A stretch of 64,000 bases of DNA from Flintibacter muris (GTDB taxonomy: Bacteria > Bacillota > Clostridia > Oscillospirales > Oscillospiraceae): the NCBI RefSeq assembly GCF_943192995.1, contig NZ_CALPCP010000017.1, forward strand, positions 1 through 64,000. Direction: 5' to 3'. This document shows, in pieces, positions 7,803 through 17,063 of the stretch. A program made the translations under genes and the position numbers. Numbering within the stretch: the stretch's first letter is position 1; each line of letters begins with the position of its first letter. The notes under the pieces were generated by a model. It had not been told where the DNA came from. It saw only the letters and a program-made list of their open reading frames with translations, and searched no databases.

Positions 7803-8789
7803 TTACACATAGGTTTCCCGGAGCCGGGAGCGGATGGTGTCCCCATCCAGCCCCGCCGCCCGTCCGGCAAAGATGGCCCGGATAGCGGTAAACTCCAGCT
7901 CTTTGGCGTACAGGTAGCCGATCACCGTCTCCTCCCCGAAGGGGATGCGGCGGGCGGCGGCCAGATAGGCGGTGAGGGCGTTGTCGCACTCCCGCTCAAA
8001 GGCGGTGAGGGACCCTCCCCCCGGCTGGGCCAGCTTGGCCCCCAGGTCCGCAGCCCGGGCCAGAGGTCCGGAGCGGAACACCTCTCCCAGGGCGTCTCCC
8101 CGGGCGGCGGCAATGGCTGTGTCAGAGGCATTCCCTCCGGCCAGCAGTACCTGGCGCAGGAACTCGCCCTCCCGGCCCATGCGGGCCACACGGACGGCGG
8201 AGCGCAGGTTTGCCACATCCACCGACAGGCGGACATAGCCCTGGAGGAAGGGGCTTTGCAGCTCCCTGGCCAGCTGGGCCATCTCGCCGTAACAGGCCCG
8301 GTCCAGGATCAGGTCGGCCCGCTGGGGGTCGCCTCCCTCAGCCAGGGCCGCCCGGGCCTGCTCCATAGCCTTTTTAAAGGCCTCTGAGGTGCCGCTGAGG
8401 GCCTCCCTCTTCCAGCCGTCCCAGAGGGCGGCGGGGTTGTACCTGCCGCCTGCCAGCAGCAGCCGTTCAGGGTCGAGCCCCTGTGCCTGGGCTTTCAGGA
8501 TAGCCTTGGCGTTGTGGTAGTCATACTTGATCTGAAAGACCTCCACCAGCCGGGGGTCAGGGGCCCCCTGTTCCATGTCCTTGAAGACCTCGGCACGGGC
8601 CTGGGCCAGAGCGCCGTCCAGGCCAAGCGCGTCGTTATAGCCGCACTCGGCCAGCAGCTTCATGGCCTCGGCGTCGTCCCGGGCCTCAATCATCCGGTCC
8701 ATCCGCTCCCGGGTGAGAAGCTTGTTCTCCATTGCCCGGATTCTCGCTGAAATAGCCAGATAGTCAGTATCTTTTTTGCGGTGGGACAA
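7803..8789 (-). CDS. ntpC: V-type ATP synthase/ATPase subunit C (AC39 family, d-type)
   Basis: 328 residues, all-helical, joining the rotor ring to the central stalk. The family opening DTDYLAISARIRAMENKLL is intact, as is the C-terminal YLYAKELEFTAIRAIFAGR. No ATG is available at the start: the best initiation is TTG 8789 with GGAAGGGGG upstream, which gives the normal N-terminus. The next ATG, within the family opening, would cut conserved residues. Position between E and F matches Enterococcus hirae order. Confidence 0.93.
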   Translation of the reverse strand: MSHRKKDTDYLAISARIRAMENKLLTRERMDRMIEARDDAEAMKLLAECGYNDALGLDGALAQARAEVFKDMEQGAPDPRLVEVFQIKYDYHNAKAILKAQAQGLDPERLLLAGGRYNPAALWDGWKREALSGTSEAFKKAMEQARAALAEGGDPQRADLILDRACYGEMAQLARELQSPFLQGYVRLSVDVANLRSAVRVARMGREGEFLRQVLLAGGNASDTAIAAARGDALGEVFRSGPLARAADLGAKLAQPGGGSLTAFERECDNALTAYLAAARRIPFGEETVIGYLYAKELEFTAIRAIFAGRAAGLDGDTIRSRLRETYV

Positions 8790-8806
8790 AGTAACTGCCC
8801 CCTTCC

Positions 8807-9493
8807 TTACGATTGAAACAGCGCGTCGGCGACCTTCTTCTCCATCTGCTCACGCTGGAGCCGGACCAGGGTCTCGAAGGCGCAGTTGATTTCCACATCA
8901 CCGTCCACCATGATAAAGCCGCCCTTGATGTCCCGGGTCTGCTCCGACAGGGTAAGTCCCGCGCCGGTGACGATAGCGGTGGTGTTGTGGATCAGCTTAT
9001 CCATCAGGGTGCCCATCTTGGACTTGGTGACCTCCTCAGGCAGGCCGGGGGCCCGCTCCTTGAGCAGGGCATCGTTGGCGGCCATGACCACCTGCTTGCC
9101 CACCCGGGCCCGGTCCTTCTGGGAGAAGATAATCTGCTCCTTGCCGCTGGAGGAGGCCTCCAGCGCCAGCTTGGTCAGCAGGGCTATGTACTCCTGCTCA
9201 GGCAGAGTGCACAGCTTCTCCAGGGCCAGGTTGAAGGCCTCGCCCAGAATCTCCTGCTTGGCGGCCAGCTCCAGCTTGCGCCGCTCCATCTGGGAGGCGG
9301 AGCTCAGCCGCTCCAGCCGCTCGGCGGCGGCCATACGGCCCTTCTCTATGATGTCGTTGGCCTCTTCCTGGGCCTGGGCTGAGGCGTTGGTTCGGATAGA
9401 CTGGACCTTCGCGTCGGTCTCCGCCATCAGCTTGTTGATATCAGCCTGGGCGTCCTGGGCGATTTTGGCGGTAATTTTATTGATTCCTTCCAT
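8807..9493 (-). CDS. ntpE: V-type ATP synthase/ATPase subunit E (peripheral stalk)
   Basis: 228 residues from ATG 9493 (GGAAGGGGAC ribosome site); longer upstream reading lacks a site and is antisense-like. The N-terminal half is one long charged helix (INKITAKIAQDAQADINKLM onward, with many A/E/K) that pairs with subunit G/H. The C-terminal globular half ends with DIKGGFIMVDGDVEINCAFE, the conserved GGhhhxxxxxxhxxTxxxR-type segment. It forms the stator that holds the head. Confidence 0.93.
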   Translation of the reverse strand: MEGINKITAKIAQDAQADINKLMAETDAKVQSIRTNASAQAQEEANDIIEKGRMAAAERLERLSSASQMERRKLELAAKQEILGEAFNLALEKLCTLPEQEYIALLTKLALEASSSGKEQIIFSQKDRARVGKQVVMAANDALLKERAPGLPEEVTKSKMGTLMDKLIHNTTAIVTGAGLTLSEQTRDIKGGFIMVDGDVEINCAFETLVRLQREQMEKKVADALFQS

Positions 9494-9516
9494 ACTACAG
9501 TCCCCTTCCTGCGGGA

Positions 9517-10074
<558 letters not shown>

Positions 10075-12015
10075 TTATTTTACTACCTTGTAGTATTTGG
10101 TATTGAGATCCAGGGGACGGAAGGGTTTTCCGCCGTCCTCATAGAACCGTCCGAAGTATTCCAGGCATTGCAGACGCATGTCGTGGACAAAGCATCCCAG
10201 AATGTTCAGAGCAAAGTTCAGCGCGTTGCCCACCATGGCGATGATGAAGAAGGCGATCACGTTGCCCGTCATGGCGCCCAGGGTGTTGAACACCTGAGCG
10301 GTGACCGCGCCGGCCAGCATCAGGGCCATCAGGCGGGAGTAGGACAGGATGTCGCTGAAATAGCCGGTGATATTGTTGTACAGCGAGCCGAAGATGCCCA
10401 TGAGCTTGCCCACAACGCCCTTCTTGCCGTAGCCCTGGGTGAGCACCAGGATCACCAGAATCACTACGATCATAGGGGTCACCAGACCAGTCACCGCAGC
10501 AACCCCGGCACAGATGAACACCAGGAACCAGGCGCCCTCGTTGCACAAAGCGGCCATAGTCTCACCCTGCTTGATCTGCTTGTACATGCTGACGGCCATG
10601 CCGGTAAAAATCTGCACCACGCCCAGAACCAGCGCGCCCACCAGCACGTTCACCGCCTTATCCAGGGGGTCAAACAGCTTGGGCAGGGCAAAGGTGCTGT
10701 TGGGGTTCATCAGCTGTACCAGCTGGGGGATCAGGTCCCCGAAGAAGCCGCCGGTGGCGGCCCCCCACAGGAAGGTGCTCACCCCGCACAGCCCCAGCAG
10801 GGGCATCATATACCGCATAGTCGCCCCGTCAGGCCGGGCCTTTTTGATTACCACAACAGACGCGATCATCATAATCAGGCCGTAGCCCATGTCCGCCATC
10901 ATCATTCCGTAAAACAGGATGAAGAAGGGGGCCATCAGGGGATTGGGGTCCAGAGAGCCGTAAGCCGGGAGGGAATACATATCCGTCACCATGTTCAGCG
11001 GCTTGGTGAACCAGTTGTTTTTCAGGCGCACCGGCACCCGGGGGTAGTCCTCCGGGGCGGGGTCAGACGCCTCTGCGGCGCAGGGGTAGGCGGACAGCTC
11101 CCGCTCCAGGGCGGGCCACTGATCGGCCTGGACCCAGCCCTCCAGCAGGAAGGTCTGCCCGGTGTCCATCAGGCAGCTGCGGGCCTCCTCCCGGCTGGCG
11201 TTGACGCCGGCCAGGTCGGACAGCTGCCGTAGAGGGGCGTTGTACTCGCCCATGCCGGACAGCTTCGCCTCAATAGAGGCGGACTCATCCTTCAGCGCCT
11301 TGGTCTGCTGTTCCAGACGCTTCAGGTTTTCCGCCGCGGTGCCCGTCCAGTCCCTGAGGTTGGCCCGGGACCAGCCCAGAGCTTTCAGGGTCTCCAGGGC
11401 CGCCTCCGCCTGGCTGGTGTGGCACACCAGCATGCAGTAGCGGTACTCCCGGTCGGCTGACACCTCGTTCAGCTCCGCAAGCTGGCTTGCGGCCTGAACC
11501 TCCCCCTCCGCCTGCCCCATGGGGACATTGGCGGGCAGGGTGCCCAGCTGGATGGTCACCTGGCCGGTGGACCCTGTCTCCAAAGGCAGGTCCAGATCCA
11601 GCCAGGGGCGCAGCACCGCCTTCTGGCCGTCCAGTTTGTTTTCTTCCGCATGGATCGCGGCCAGGCGGCGGTCCAGATCGTTGATCTCCCTGGCTGCCTC
11701 CCGGGCCGCTTTTGCCCTCGCCTGGTCCAAAAGGTCCCCTTCCCGCACGTCGGGCTTGGGTTCCAGCAGACCGCTTTTGACCGGAGCATACCGCTTGAGG
11801 ACCTCCAGGGCCCGTTCAGCCCCGGTTTGCTCCTCATGGGCGGCGGCCAGCCCCCCCGCGTCCGGAGGGGAGAGGGAGGCCCACAGGGGGTCCTCCGGAT
11901 CAGCCTCGGGCTGAACAATCTCCACACAGCCCATGTGCTGGAGCTTGCGGAGCAGTTCCTCCCGGTCAGCCGTCATGGCCACCATGCGCAGGCGTTTCAT
12001 TTTTTCTATGGCCAT
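10075..12015 (-). CDS. ntpI: V-type ATP synthase/ATPase subunit I (a-type stator)
   Basis: 646 residues. The N-terminal ~330 are soluble with coiled coils (KMKRLRMVAMTADREELLRK; LKRLEQQTKALKDES). The C-terminal half carries about seven to eight membrane helices, including FFILFYGMMMADMGYGLIMM and FSDILSYSRLMALMLAG. The latter holds the essential arginine (R of YSRL) of the ion half-channels. Its ATG overlaps the ntpH/G stop by one base (TAATG). Size and layout match bacterial NtpI. Confidence 0.97.
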   Translation of the reverse strand: MAIEKMKRLRMVAMTADREELLRKLQHMGCVEIVQPEADPEDPLWASLSPPDAGGLAAAHEEQTGAERALEVLKRYAPVKSGLLEPKPDVREGDLLDQARAKAAREAAREINDLDRRLAAIHAEENKLDGQKAVLRPWLDLDLPLETGSTGQVTIQLGTLPANVPMGQAEGEVQAASQLAELNEVSADREYRYCMLVCHTSQAEAALETLKALGWSRANLRDWTGTAAENLKRLEQQTKALKDESASIEAKLSGMGEYNAPLRQLSDLAGVNASREEARSCLMDTGQTFLLEGWVQADQWPALERELSAYPCAAEASDPAPEDYPRVPVRLKNNWFTKPLNMVTDMYSLPAYGSLDPNPLMAPFFILFYGMMMADMGYGLIMMIASVVVIKKARPDGATMRYMMPLLGLCGVSTFLWGAATGGFFGDLIPQLVQLMNPNSTFALPKLFDPLDKAVNVLVGALVLGVVQIFTGMAVSMYKQIKQGETMAALCNEGAWFLVFICAGVAAVTGLVTPMIVVILVILVLTQGYGKKGVVGKLMGIFGSLYNNITGYFSDILSYSRLMALMLAGAVTAQVFNTLGAMTGNVIAFFIIAMVGNALNFALNILGCFVHDMRLQCLEYFGRFYEDGGKPFRPLDLNTKYYKVVK

Positions 12016-12329
12016 TACCGTTCCACGACCCTTCCAACAATGAGCTGCGCGGCCTTTTCCAGCCGCCCCCGGGCATTTTGCTTCAGCGTCTCGCAGTCCT
12101 TGGCAGCCCGGGCCAGTTCCTCCTGAGTCAGCTGAGCGGCTTTGGATTCCGCCTCTGCCATCATCCGGCGGGCCTCCTCACGGGCCTGCTGCCGGGCCTG
12201 CTCCACGGTCTGCTTTGCTTCCCGCTGAGCGTCAGCCAGCTTCTGTTTGGCCTGAGCCGCTGCGGCTTCCCGGTCGGCCTTGGCCTTCGTCTCTGCCTGG
12301 GTTACCGTTTGAATCGCTTCTAATGCCAT
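12015..12329 (-). CDS. ntpH: V-type ATPase stator coiled-coil subunit (G/H)
   Basis: 104 residues, almost wholly one Ala/Glu/Lys/Gln-rich helix (ADREAAAAQAKQKLADAQRE onward) ending AAQLIVGRVVER, as in the bacterial H/G subunit that pairs with E. It is the first gene of the operon, with the only clear promoter 50-80 bases upstream, and GGTGGTGA before the ATG. The name follows the common NtpH/AhaH usage; G would be equally acceptable. Confidence 0.88.
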   Translation of the reverse strand: MALEAIQTVTQAETKAKADREAAAAQAKQKLADAQREAKQTVEQARQQAREEARRMMAEAESKAAQLTQEELARAAKDCETLKQNARGRLEKAAQLIVGRVVER

Positions 12330-12379
12330 GTTTTCACCACCTTTTTCCAGTGCTAGAATGGAGATATTCGCTAGTCTTT

Positions 12380-12408
12380 ATTGTAGTAAACTTCGCCAAA
12401 AAATTCAA
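12380..12408 (-). promoter_or_regulatory. Promoter of the V-ATPase operon
   Basis: Minus strand: TTGAAT (12408-12403), 17-base spacer, TACAAT (12385-12380), about 50 bases before the first ATG. No other promoter of this quality was noticed in the operon. Confidence 0.8.
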
Positions 12409-12482
12409 GTCCTTTTTCTTCATTTTTACCCGGTCAAATCCTTGTGTTTGCCTGGATTTTCCGCACTTTTTTCTTTTTGAGT

Positions 12483-12521
12483 AAAAAAACGTCCGCCGGG
12501 AGGGCCGGTCGGACGTCTTTT
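12483..12521 (-). terminator. Rho-independent terminator
   Basis: Minus strand ACGTCCG-A-CCGG-CCCTC-CCGG-C-GGACGT followed by seven T. It ends the glycosidase-like gene just before the V-ATPase promoter region. Confidence 0.9.
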
Positions 12522-12528
12522 TCTTTCG

Positions 12529-13617
12529 TTACTGCCGGGGGATGACCGCCTGGAAAATCTCTGAGTCCTGAACAGCCTGTGCCACAATCTCCACCATCCG
12601 CTCCTGCTCATACCCCTCATGAGGCGGGATGGACAGGGCGTACAGTCCATCGTGGGTAGTCCAGATCCGGCAGGCGTACTGCTCCAGCAGCTGGGGTGTC
12701 ACGCCGCTGAGGGCCAGCCCTTCACTGGTCAGGACATCCTCGTCAACCCGAAGAGAAAGCTTGGTGCCGTAAGGCTCCACCGCCGCCTGGACCTGGGTGA
12801 GAAACTCCTCCAGCTCGGCGGTAAAGCGGGCGGGGTTGTAGCTGTCCCCCTGGTTGATGTTGTCCACATTCCCCTGTACCGGGAAGAAGAACTGCTCCAG
12901 CACAATCTCGTCAAAGCCCAGATAGGCCAGCTCGGCGCACAGGCCGGCAATGTAGGCCTGCGCCTCTTCCTGGGCGGGGCTGAGCCAGCGCAGGCCCAGT
13001 TCGTCCCGCCAGTTATAGCTTCCCTTGCGCAAAGCCAGCTTATTCATGGAATATGGCACGCTGTCATCCCGGAAGCAGCATACCCGGGCAATGGTGTACA
13101 CCTCTCCGGCGTTCCACTCCTTCAGCGCGTCGTTATTGGTTCGGGGGGCGTTCACCTCAGCCCAGTCCGCGGTAAACAGGTCAGAATACCAGGCCAGCTG
13201 GCCGCTGGCCTCCTTTACGTCCAGAATCAGGGCCTGGGCGTCCCCCTCCTCCAGCTTGGCGGCGGCGGTTCCGTTGACCACGTCGTCCACCGTCAGTTCC
13301 AGGGCGCAGCCTGCGCTCTGCTCAGGCTGAGGCTCCGTCTGGCTGCTGTCCGGTTCGATCACCACGCTGACGCTGCCCGGATCGGGCAAGGATGCGGAGG
13401 TGCCGGGACCGGCCTCCTCCCGGCGAAACATCTGGAGGAAGGGGGGCAGCTCCAGCTTGGGCCCATCGTCGGTATACACAATATAGCGCTGGGCGAAAAA
13501 CAGTCCGGCCAGCACAAGAATCACTATCACTGCCAGAGTGACAGCAATGAAGGTTAAAATATCGGTAATCGTCCTGCGGCCCCGATAGCCGCCGACATCT
13601 CTGTTGGCCCGGCTCAT
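12529..13617 (-). CDS. Membrane-anchored DUF4015/glycosidase-like protein
   Basis: 362 residues: a short basic cytoplasmic start, one membrane anchor (about residues 21-43, LTFIAVTLAVIVILVLAGLFF), a Ser/Pro/Glu-rich linker (about 68-100), then an extracellular domain. AQALILDVKEASGQLAWYSD and YLGFDEIVLEQFFFPVQGN resemble the two carboxylate-bearing strands of the DUF4015 putative glycoside hydrolases. LALRKGSYNW lies between them. A cell-wall polysaccharide role is inference. GGGAGG precedes ATG 13617, and the gene has its own promoter and terminator. Confidence 0.6.
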   Translation of the reverse strand: MSRANRDVGGYRGRRTITDILTFIAVTLAVIVILVLAGLFFAQRYIVYTDDGPKLELPPFLQMFRREEAGPGTSASLPDPGSVSVVIEPDSSQTEPQPEQSAGCALELTVDDVVNGTAAAKLEEGDAQALILDVKEASGQLAWYSDLFTADWAEVNAPRTNNDALKEWNAGEVYTIARVCCFRDDSVPYSMNKLALRKGSYNWRDELGLRWLSPAQEEAQAYIAGLCAELAYLGFDEIVLEQFFFPVQGNVDNINQGDSYNPARFTAELEEFLTQVQAAVEPYGTKLSLRVDEDVLTSEGLALSGVTPQLLEQYACRIWTTHDGLYALSIPPHEGYEQERMVEIVAQAVQDSEIFQAVIPRQ

Positions 13618-13673
13618 GCTCTACCTCCCAACAATCTGGAAAATCCTGGCCGGCGTATTTTTGCAGGCGACTT

Positions 13674-13702
13674 ATTATACCAAGTTTTCGCCCCTTTTAC
13701 AA
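13674..13702 (-). promoter_or_regulatory. Sigma-A promoter
   Basis: Minus strand TTGTAA (13702-13697), 17-base spacer, TATAAT (13679-13674), 57 bases before ATG 13617. Confidence 0.8.
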
Positions 13703-13746
13703 CCGCAAATCCAGGGACAAAATCTTAAAATTCTACAAACTTTTTG

Positions 13747-14481
13747 TTAAATCACCATGCCGCCATCCACCCCCAGCACCTGTCCGGTGATAAAGGAGGC
13801 CCGGTCAGAGGCCAAAAAGTATATGGCCTGGGCCGCCTCCTCGGGCCGGCCAATGCGGCACAGGGGGGCCTCCTCCCCCAGCGCGGCCAGCTCCTCGGGG
13901 GAGAGATGGCTGTTCATGCCGGTGTCAATGACTCCGGGAGCCACACAGTTCACCCGGATGTTGGAGGGGCCCAGCTCCTTGGCCAGGGCCTTCGTCAGAC
14001 CGATCACCCCCGCCTTGGCGGCGGAGTAGGGAGCCTCGCAGGAGCCGCCTGTCACCCCCCACATGGAGGAGACGGTCACAATAGCCCCCCGCTGCCGGCG
14101 CACCATCCCGGGGATTGCCGCCCGGAGGATGTAAAACATCCCGTCCAGATCCGCCGACATCAGCTGCCGCCACTGACTGTCAGTAGTGTCGGTGAGCAGC
14201 TGCTGGGGCAGGGCCGTCCCGGCGTTGCAGACCAGGGCGTCCACAGGCCCCAGGGTGGTTTCCGCCTTTTGAACAAGCCGCTCCGCCTGTTCCGGACGGG
14301 AGATGTCCGCCTGGATTGGAACAGCTTTTACTCCCAGTTCAGACAGCTCCTGAGCCAGCGTCTTAGCCTCAAACCGGCTGGAGTTATAGTTCACCGCCAC
14401 ATCCCAGCCCTCCCGGGCGAACAGCCGGGCTGCCGCCGCGCCGATCCCCCGGGAGGCGCCGGTGATGAGTACGCTGGACAT
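13747..14481 (-). CDS. SDR-family oxidoreductase (FabG-like)
   Basis: 244 residues. The nucleotide-binding motif TGASRGIG (residues 7-14) is present. So are CNAG (about 89-92), the catalytic Ser of IVTVSSMWG, and the YSAAK Tyr/Lys pair (about 152-156). The C-terminus INGQ/VDGG-like segment (ITGQVLGVDGGMVI) is canonical. It resembles 3-oxoacyl-ACP reductases, but it sits third in an azlC-azlD operon rather than a fatty-acid cluster, so substrate is open. AAGGAGGT precedes the ATG, 12 bases after azlD. Confidence 0.88.
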   Translation of the reverse strand: MSSVLITGASRGIGAAAARLFAREGWDVAVNYNSSRFEAKTLAQELSELGVKAVPIQADISRPEQAERLVQKAETTLGPVDALVCNAGTALPQQLLTDTTDSQWRQLMSADLDGMFYILRAAIPGMVRRQRGAIVTVSSMWGVTGGSCEAPYSAAKAGVIGLTKALAKELGPSNIRVNCVAPGVIDTGMNSHLSPEELAALGEEAPLCRIGRPEEAAQAIYFLASDRASFITGQVLGVDGGMVI

Positions 14482-14493
14482 GAGAACACCTCC

Positions 14494-14829
14494 TTACACG
14501 AATACCCCCTGGACCAGAATCATATAGAAGACCGTGGCCCCGAAAATGGACAGCAGATCGTTGCCCTTCCAGATATGAAGGAGAACCGCCGTCCCTCCCG
14601 CCAGCAGAGGTGGAACCCAGCCCGCAGGGGTTGCAAAGGTGACCCCTTTCAGGCAGTAGACAATGAGCATGGCGATAATGGCCGGGGGGAGCACCCGGCC
14701 CAGGTAGAGTACCAGCTTGGGGGGATGGTCCCCCCGGTCGAAGAGGAGAAAGGGCAGAGCGCGGGTGAGAAAGGTCACCCCCGCCATCACGGCGATAGAG
14801 GCCAGGGTCTGGGCAGGCGTCAGCGGCAT
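14494..14829 (-). CDS. azlD: AzlD-family branched-chain amino acid exporter small subunit
   Basis: 111 residues, four predicted membrane helices, with the AzlD hallmark TRALPFLLF after the first helix and LGRVLPPAIIAMLIVYCLK in the second. It works with AzlC, whose gene overlaps it by ten bases. ATG 14829 was chosen because AGGAGGAG lies directly upstream; longer frames read into azlC. Confidence 0.92.
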   Translation of the reverse strand: MPLTPAQTLASIAVMAGVTFLTRALPFLLFDRGDHPPKLVLYLGRVLPPAIIAMLIVYCLKGVTFATPAGWVPPLLAGGTAVLLHIWKGNDLLSIFGATVFYMILVQGVFV

Positions 14830-15533
14830 GGTCTCTCCTCCTCTCTCTGGCAGCTCCCGTCCAGCCGGGGACGGAGCAGGGTCAGGGCAATGATGATGAT
14901 GGCCAAAGCGGGCAGGAGCATGTCCTCCGCCCCCGCCAGCAGCAGGCTGGCCAGGGTGGCTCCTCCCCCCAGCAGAGCGGGCAGGTGGCTGCCGGCACTC
15001 TTCCATTGGCCCACGGCGATCACCAGGAACAGGGCGGTCATGGCAAAGTCCACCCCTGTAGTGTCAAAGCCCAAAGCGGAGCCCAGCACAGAGCCAATGG
15101 CTGAGCCTATCACCCAGTAGCTCTGGTCCAGCAGGGCCACGGTGAAGAAAAAGTCGTGCTCATCCACCCCCTCCGGGGCCTTGGCGGAGGAGAGCAGCGC
15201 ATAGGTCTCGTCAGTAAGGGCAAAAATCATATAGAGCTTCCGCAGGCCCATGCCCCGGAACTTTTCCAGCATGGACAGGCCGTAGACCAGGTGGCGGAAA
15301 TTGACCATCAGGGTGAGGAAGGCCGCCTGGGTCAGGGAGGCCCCCGTGGCCAGCAGAGATACGCCCAGATACTGCCCGGAGCCGGCGTAAATGACCGCGC
15401 TCATCAGCACAGCCCAGCCCACGCCGTAGCCAATGGATTGGAGCATCAGGCCAAAGGCCATTCCAATGGCCAGATAGCCCATCAGCACAGGGACCGTCAC
15501 TGGAAAGGCGGCGGCCAAGGTCTTTCGATTCAT
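14820..15533 (-). CDS. azlC: AzlC-family branched-chain amino acid exporter large subunit
   Basis: 237 residues with about five to seven membrane helices. Family landmarks are VPVLMGYLAIGMAFGLML, the AGSGQYLGVSLL segment, LMVNFRHLVYGLSM and FALTDETYALL. In B. subtilis AzlCD confers 4-azaleucine resistance by export. AGGAGTG precedes ATG 15533. First gene of azlC-azlD-SDR. Confidence 0.94.
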   Translation of the reverse strand: MNRKTLAAAFPVTVPVLMGYLAIGMAFGLMLQSIGYGVGWAVLMSAVIYAGSGQYLGVSLLATGASLTQAAFLTLMVNFRHLVYGLSMLEKFRGMGLRKLYMIFALTDETYALLSSAKAPEGVDEHDFFFTVALLDQSYWVIGSAIGSVLGSALGFDTTGVDFAMTALFLVIAVGQWKSAGSHLPALLGGGATLASLLLAGAEDMLLPALAIIIIALTLLRPRLDGSCQREEERPCR

Positions 15534-15644
15534 GGGGAATACACTCCTATGGAACAGGTTTTCCTTATTTTACTCGTTTTTCTCCCTCCGCGCAACCCCA
15601 ATTTCCCCGCTTCGTTAAGAAGGAATAAAGTTTTTGGAATCATC

Positions 15645-15672
15645 TTGATTTTTTAATTTTCATACCTATAAT
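15645..15672 (+). promoter_or_regulatory. Sigma-A promoter
   Basis: TTGATT (15645-15650), 16-base spacer, TATAAT (15667-15672), 36 bases before the lipid kinase ATG. Confidence 0.75.
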
Positions 15673-15708
15673 GGTACTCATATCTCATCCTTCACGGAGG
15701 GTCTTATC

Positions 15709-16602
15709 ATGAACCGCCTGCTTTTTATCTTTAATCCCGCCTCGGGCACCGGCCAGGTGAAAGCCGCTCTGGCCCAGGTGCTGGATGTGTTCACCAAAGC
15801 GGGGTGGATCACCACCTCCTACCCCACCCAGTGCAAGGGGGACGCCGCCCGTACCACCCGGGAGCTGGCCGGCCAGTTTGACCGGGTCATCTGCGCCGGA
15901 GGGGACGGCACCCTCAGCGAGGTAGTCTCCGGCCTGATGGAGTCCGATTCCCCTCCCCCCCTGGGTTACATCCCCTTCGGCTCCACCAACGACTGCGCCA
16001 CCACCCTCCGCCTGCCCCGAAAGCCCCGGGAGTCCGCCCTGGTGGCCGCCGGTACCGGCGTGACCCTCCCCATAGACGTGGGACGGCTCAACGGCAAGCC
16101 CTTTATCTACGTGGCCGCCTTCGGCGCCTTTACCAAGGTGGCCTACGATACCCCCCAGGAGCTGAAAAACACCTTTGGACATCTGGCTTACATTTTTGCC
16201 GGCATTGCCTCCCTGCCCACAATCGCCCCCTACCATATGAAGGTGGAGTACGACGGCAACACCCTGGAGGACGACTTCTACTTCGGCATGGTGAGCAATT
16301 CCCAGTCTATCGGCGGGATTCGTCCCCCCAGCGCCAGCCGTGTGGTGCTGGACGACGGGCTGTTTGAGGTCACCCTGGTGAAAAAGCCCCTCAGCCTGAT
16401 CGACCTTACCGACGGCCTCCAGGCCCTGGCCAATCCATCCGCCGACCGCTCCGGGGCGCTGGTCCAGTTTCAGGCCAGTACGCTCACCTTTACCAGCGAG
16501 CAGTCCATCCCCTGGACCGTGGACGGCGAGTTTGGCGGAAGCCTGCCGGTCAACCGGGTTGAGAACTGCCGAAAAGCGCTGAAAATCGTGCGCGGAGAAT
16601 AA
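15709..16602 (+). CDS. YegS/BmrU-family lipid (diacylglycerol-type) kinase
   Basis: 297 residues. The start LLFIFNPASGTGQVKAAL is the nucleotide-loop NPxSG motif. CAGGDGTLSEVVSG carries the invariant GGDGT, and IPFGSTNDCATTL is the third conserved block. The family phosphorylates diacylglycerol or related lipids using ATP. GGAGGG lies eight bases before ATG 15709. Single-gene unit with its own promoter and terminator; convergent with rsfS. Confidence 0.9.
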   Translation: MNRLLFIFNPASGTGQVKAALAQVLDVFTKAGWITTSYPTQCKGDAARTTRELAGQFDRVICAGGDGTLSEVVSGLMESDSPPPLGYIPFGSTNDCATTLRLPRKPRESALVAAGTGVTLPIDVGRLNGKPFIYVAAFGAFTKVAYDTPQELKNTFGHLAYIFAGIASLPTIAPYHMKVEYDGNTLEDDFYFGMVSNSQSIGGIRPPSASRVVLDDGLFEVTLVKKPLSLIDLTDGLQALANPSADRSGALVQFQASTLTFTSEQSIPWTVDGEFGGSLPVNRVENCRKALKIVRGE

Positions 16603-16608
16603 TACGCA

Positions 16609-16646
16609 GCGGCCCCGCGTCCGTCTCCGGACGCGGGGCCGCTTTT
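16609..16646. terminator. Strong terminator between convergent genes
   Basis: Fifteen-base perfect arms GCGGCCCCGCGTCCG / CGGACGCGGGGCCGC around a TCTC loop, then TTTT on the plus strand. It ends the lipid kinase gene and may also serve rsfS from the other side. Confidence 0.9.
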
Positions 16647-16653
16647 ATCTGAC

Positions 16654-17040
16654 TTACCGCAGTCTCCAGTTCTGGTGCTTGGGCATTTCCTCCAGCACTT
16701 TGGAGATATCCATCTCCTCAGCGTCGCTCCACAGCCGCTCCAGGTCGTAGAATTTCCGGGCCTCGTCGGTGAAGACGTGGACCACAACGCTGGAAAAGTC
16801 CATCAGCAGCCAGGTGCCGCCGCGGTGGCCCTCAATGTGGTGGGCCCGCTCGCCATTGCTCTCCGCCGCCTCCTCGCAGGCGTCGGACATGGCCTTTACC
16901 TGGGTGTTGGAGGTGGCGGTGCAGATGACAAAGTAGTCCGCCAGAGTGGTCAGGCCCTCGGTTTTCAGCACCTTGAGGTCGCCGCCCTTTTTGCTGTCCA
17001 GCGCGCGGGCCAGCAGGATCGCCAGTTCATAAGATTCCAT
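16654..17040 (-). CDS. rsfS: Ribosomal silencing factor RsfS
   Basis: 128 residues. Binds L14 on the 50S subunit and blocks subunit joining in poor conditions. Family landmarks: LKTEGLTTLADYFVICTATS near residue 24, then HRGGTWLLMDFSSVVVHVF and FYDLERLWSDA. Last gene of the yhbY-nadD/yqeK-LCP-rsfS run, the usual Clostridia context. Confidence 0.97.
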   Translation of the reverse strand: MESYELAILLARALDSKKGGDLKVLKTEGLTTLADYFVICTATSNTQVKAMSDACEEAAESNGERAHHIEGHRGGTWLLMDFSSVVVHVFTDEARKFYDLERLWSDAEEMDISKVLEEMPKHQNWRLR

Positions 17041-17063
17041 CCAGTTCGCTCCTTTCTATTCTC

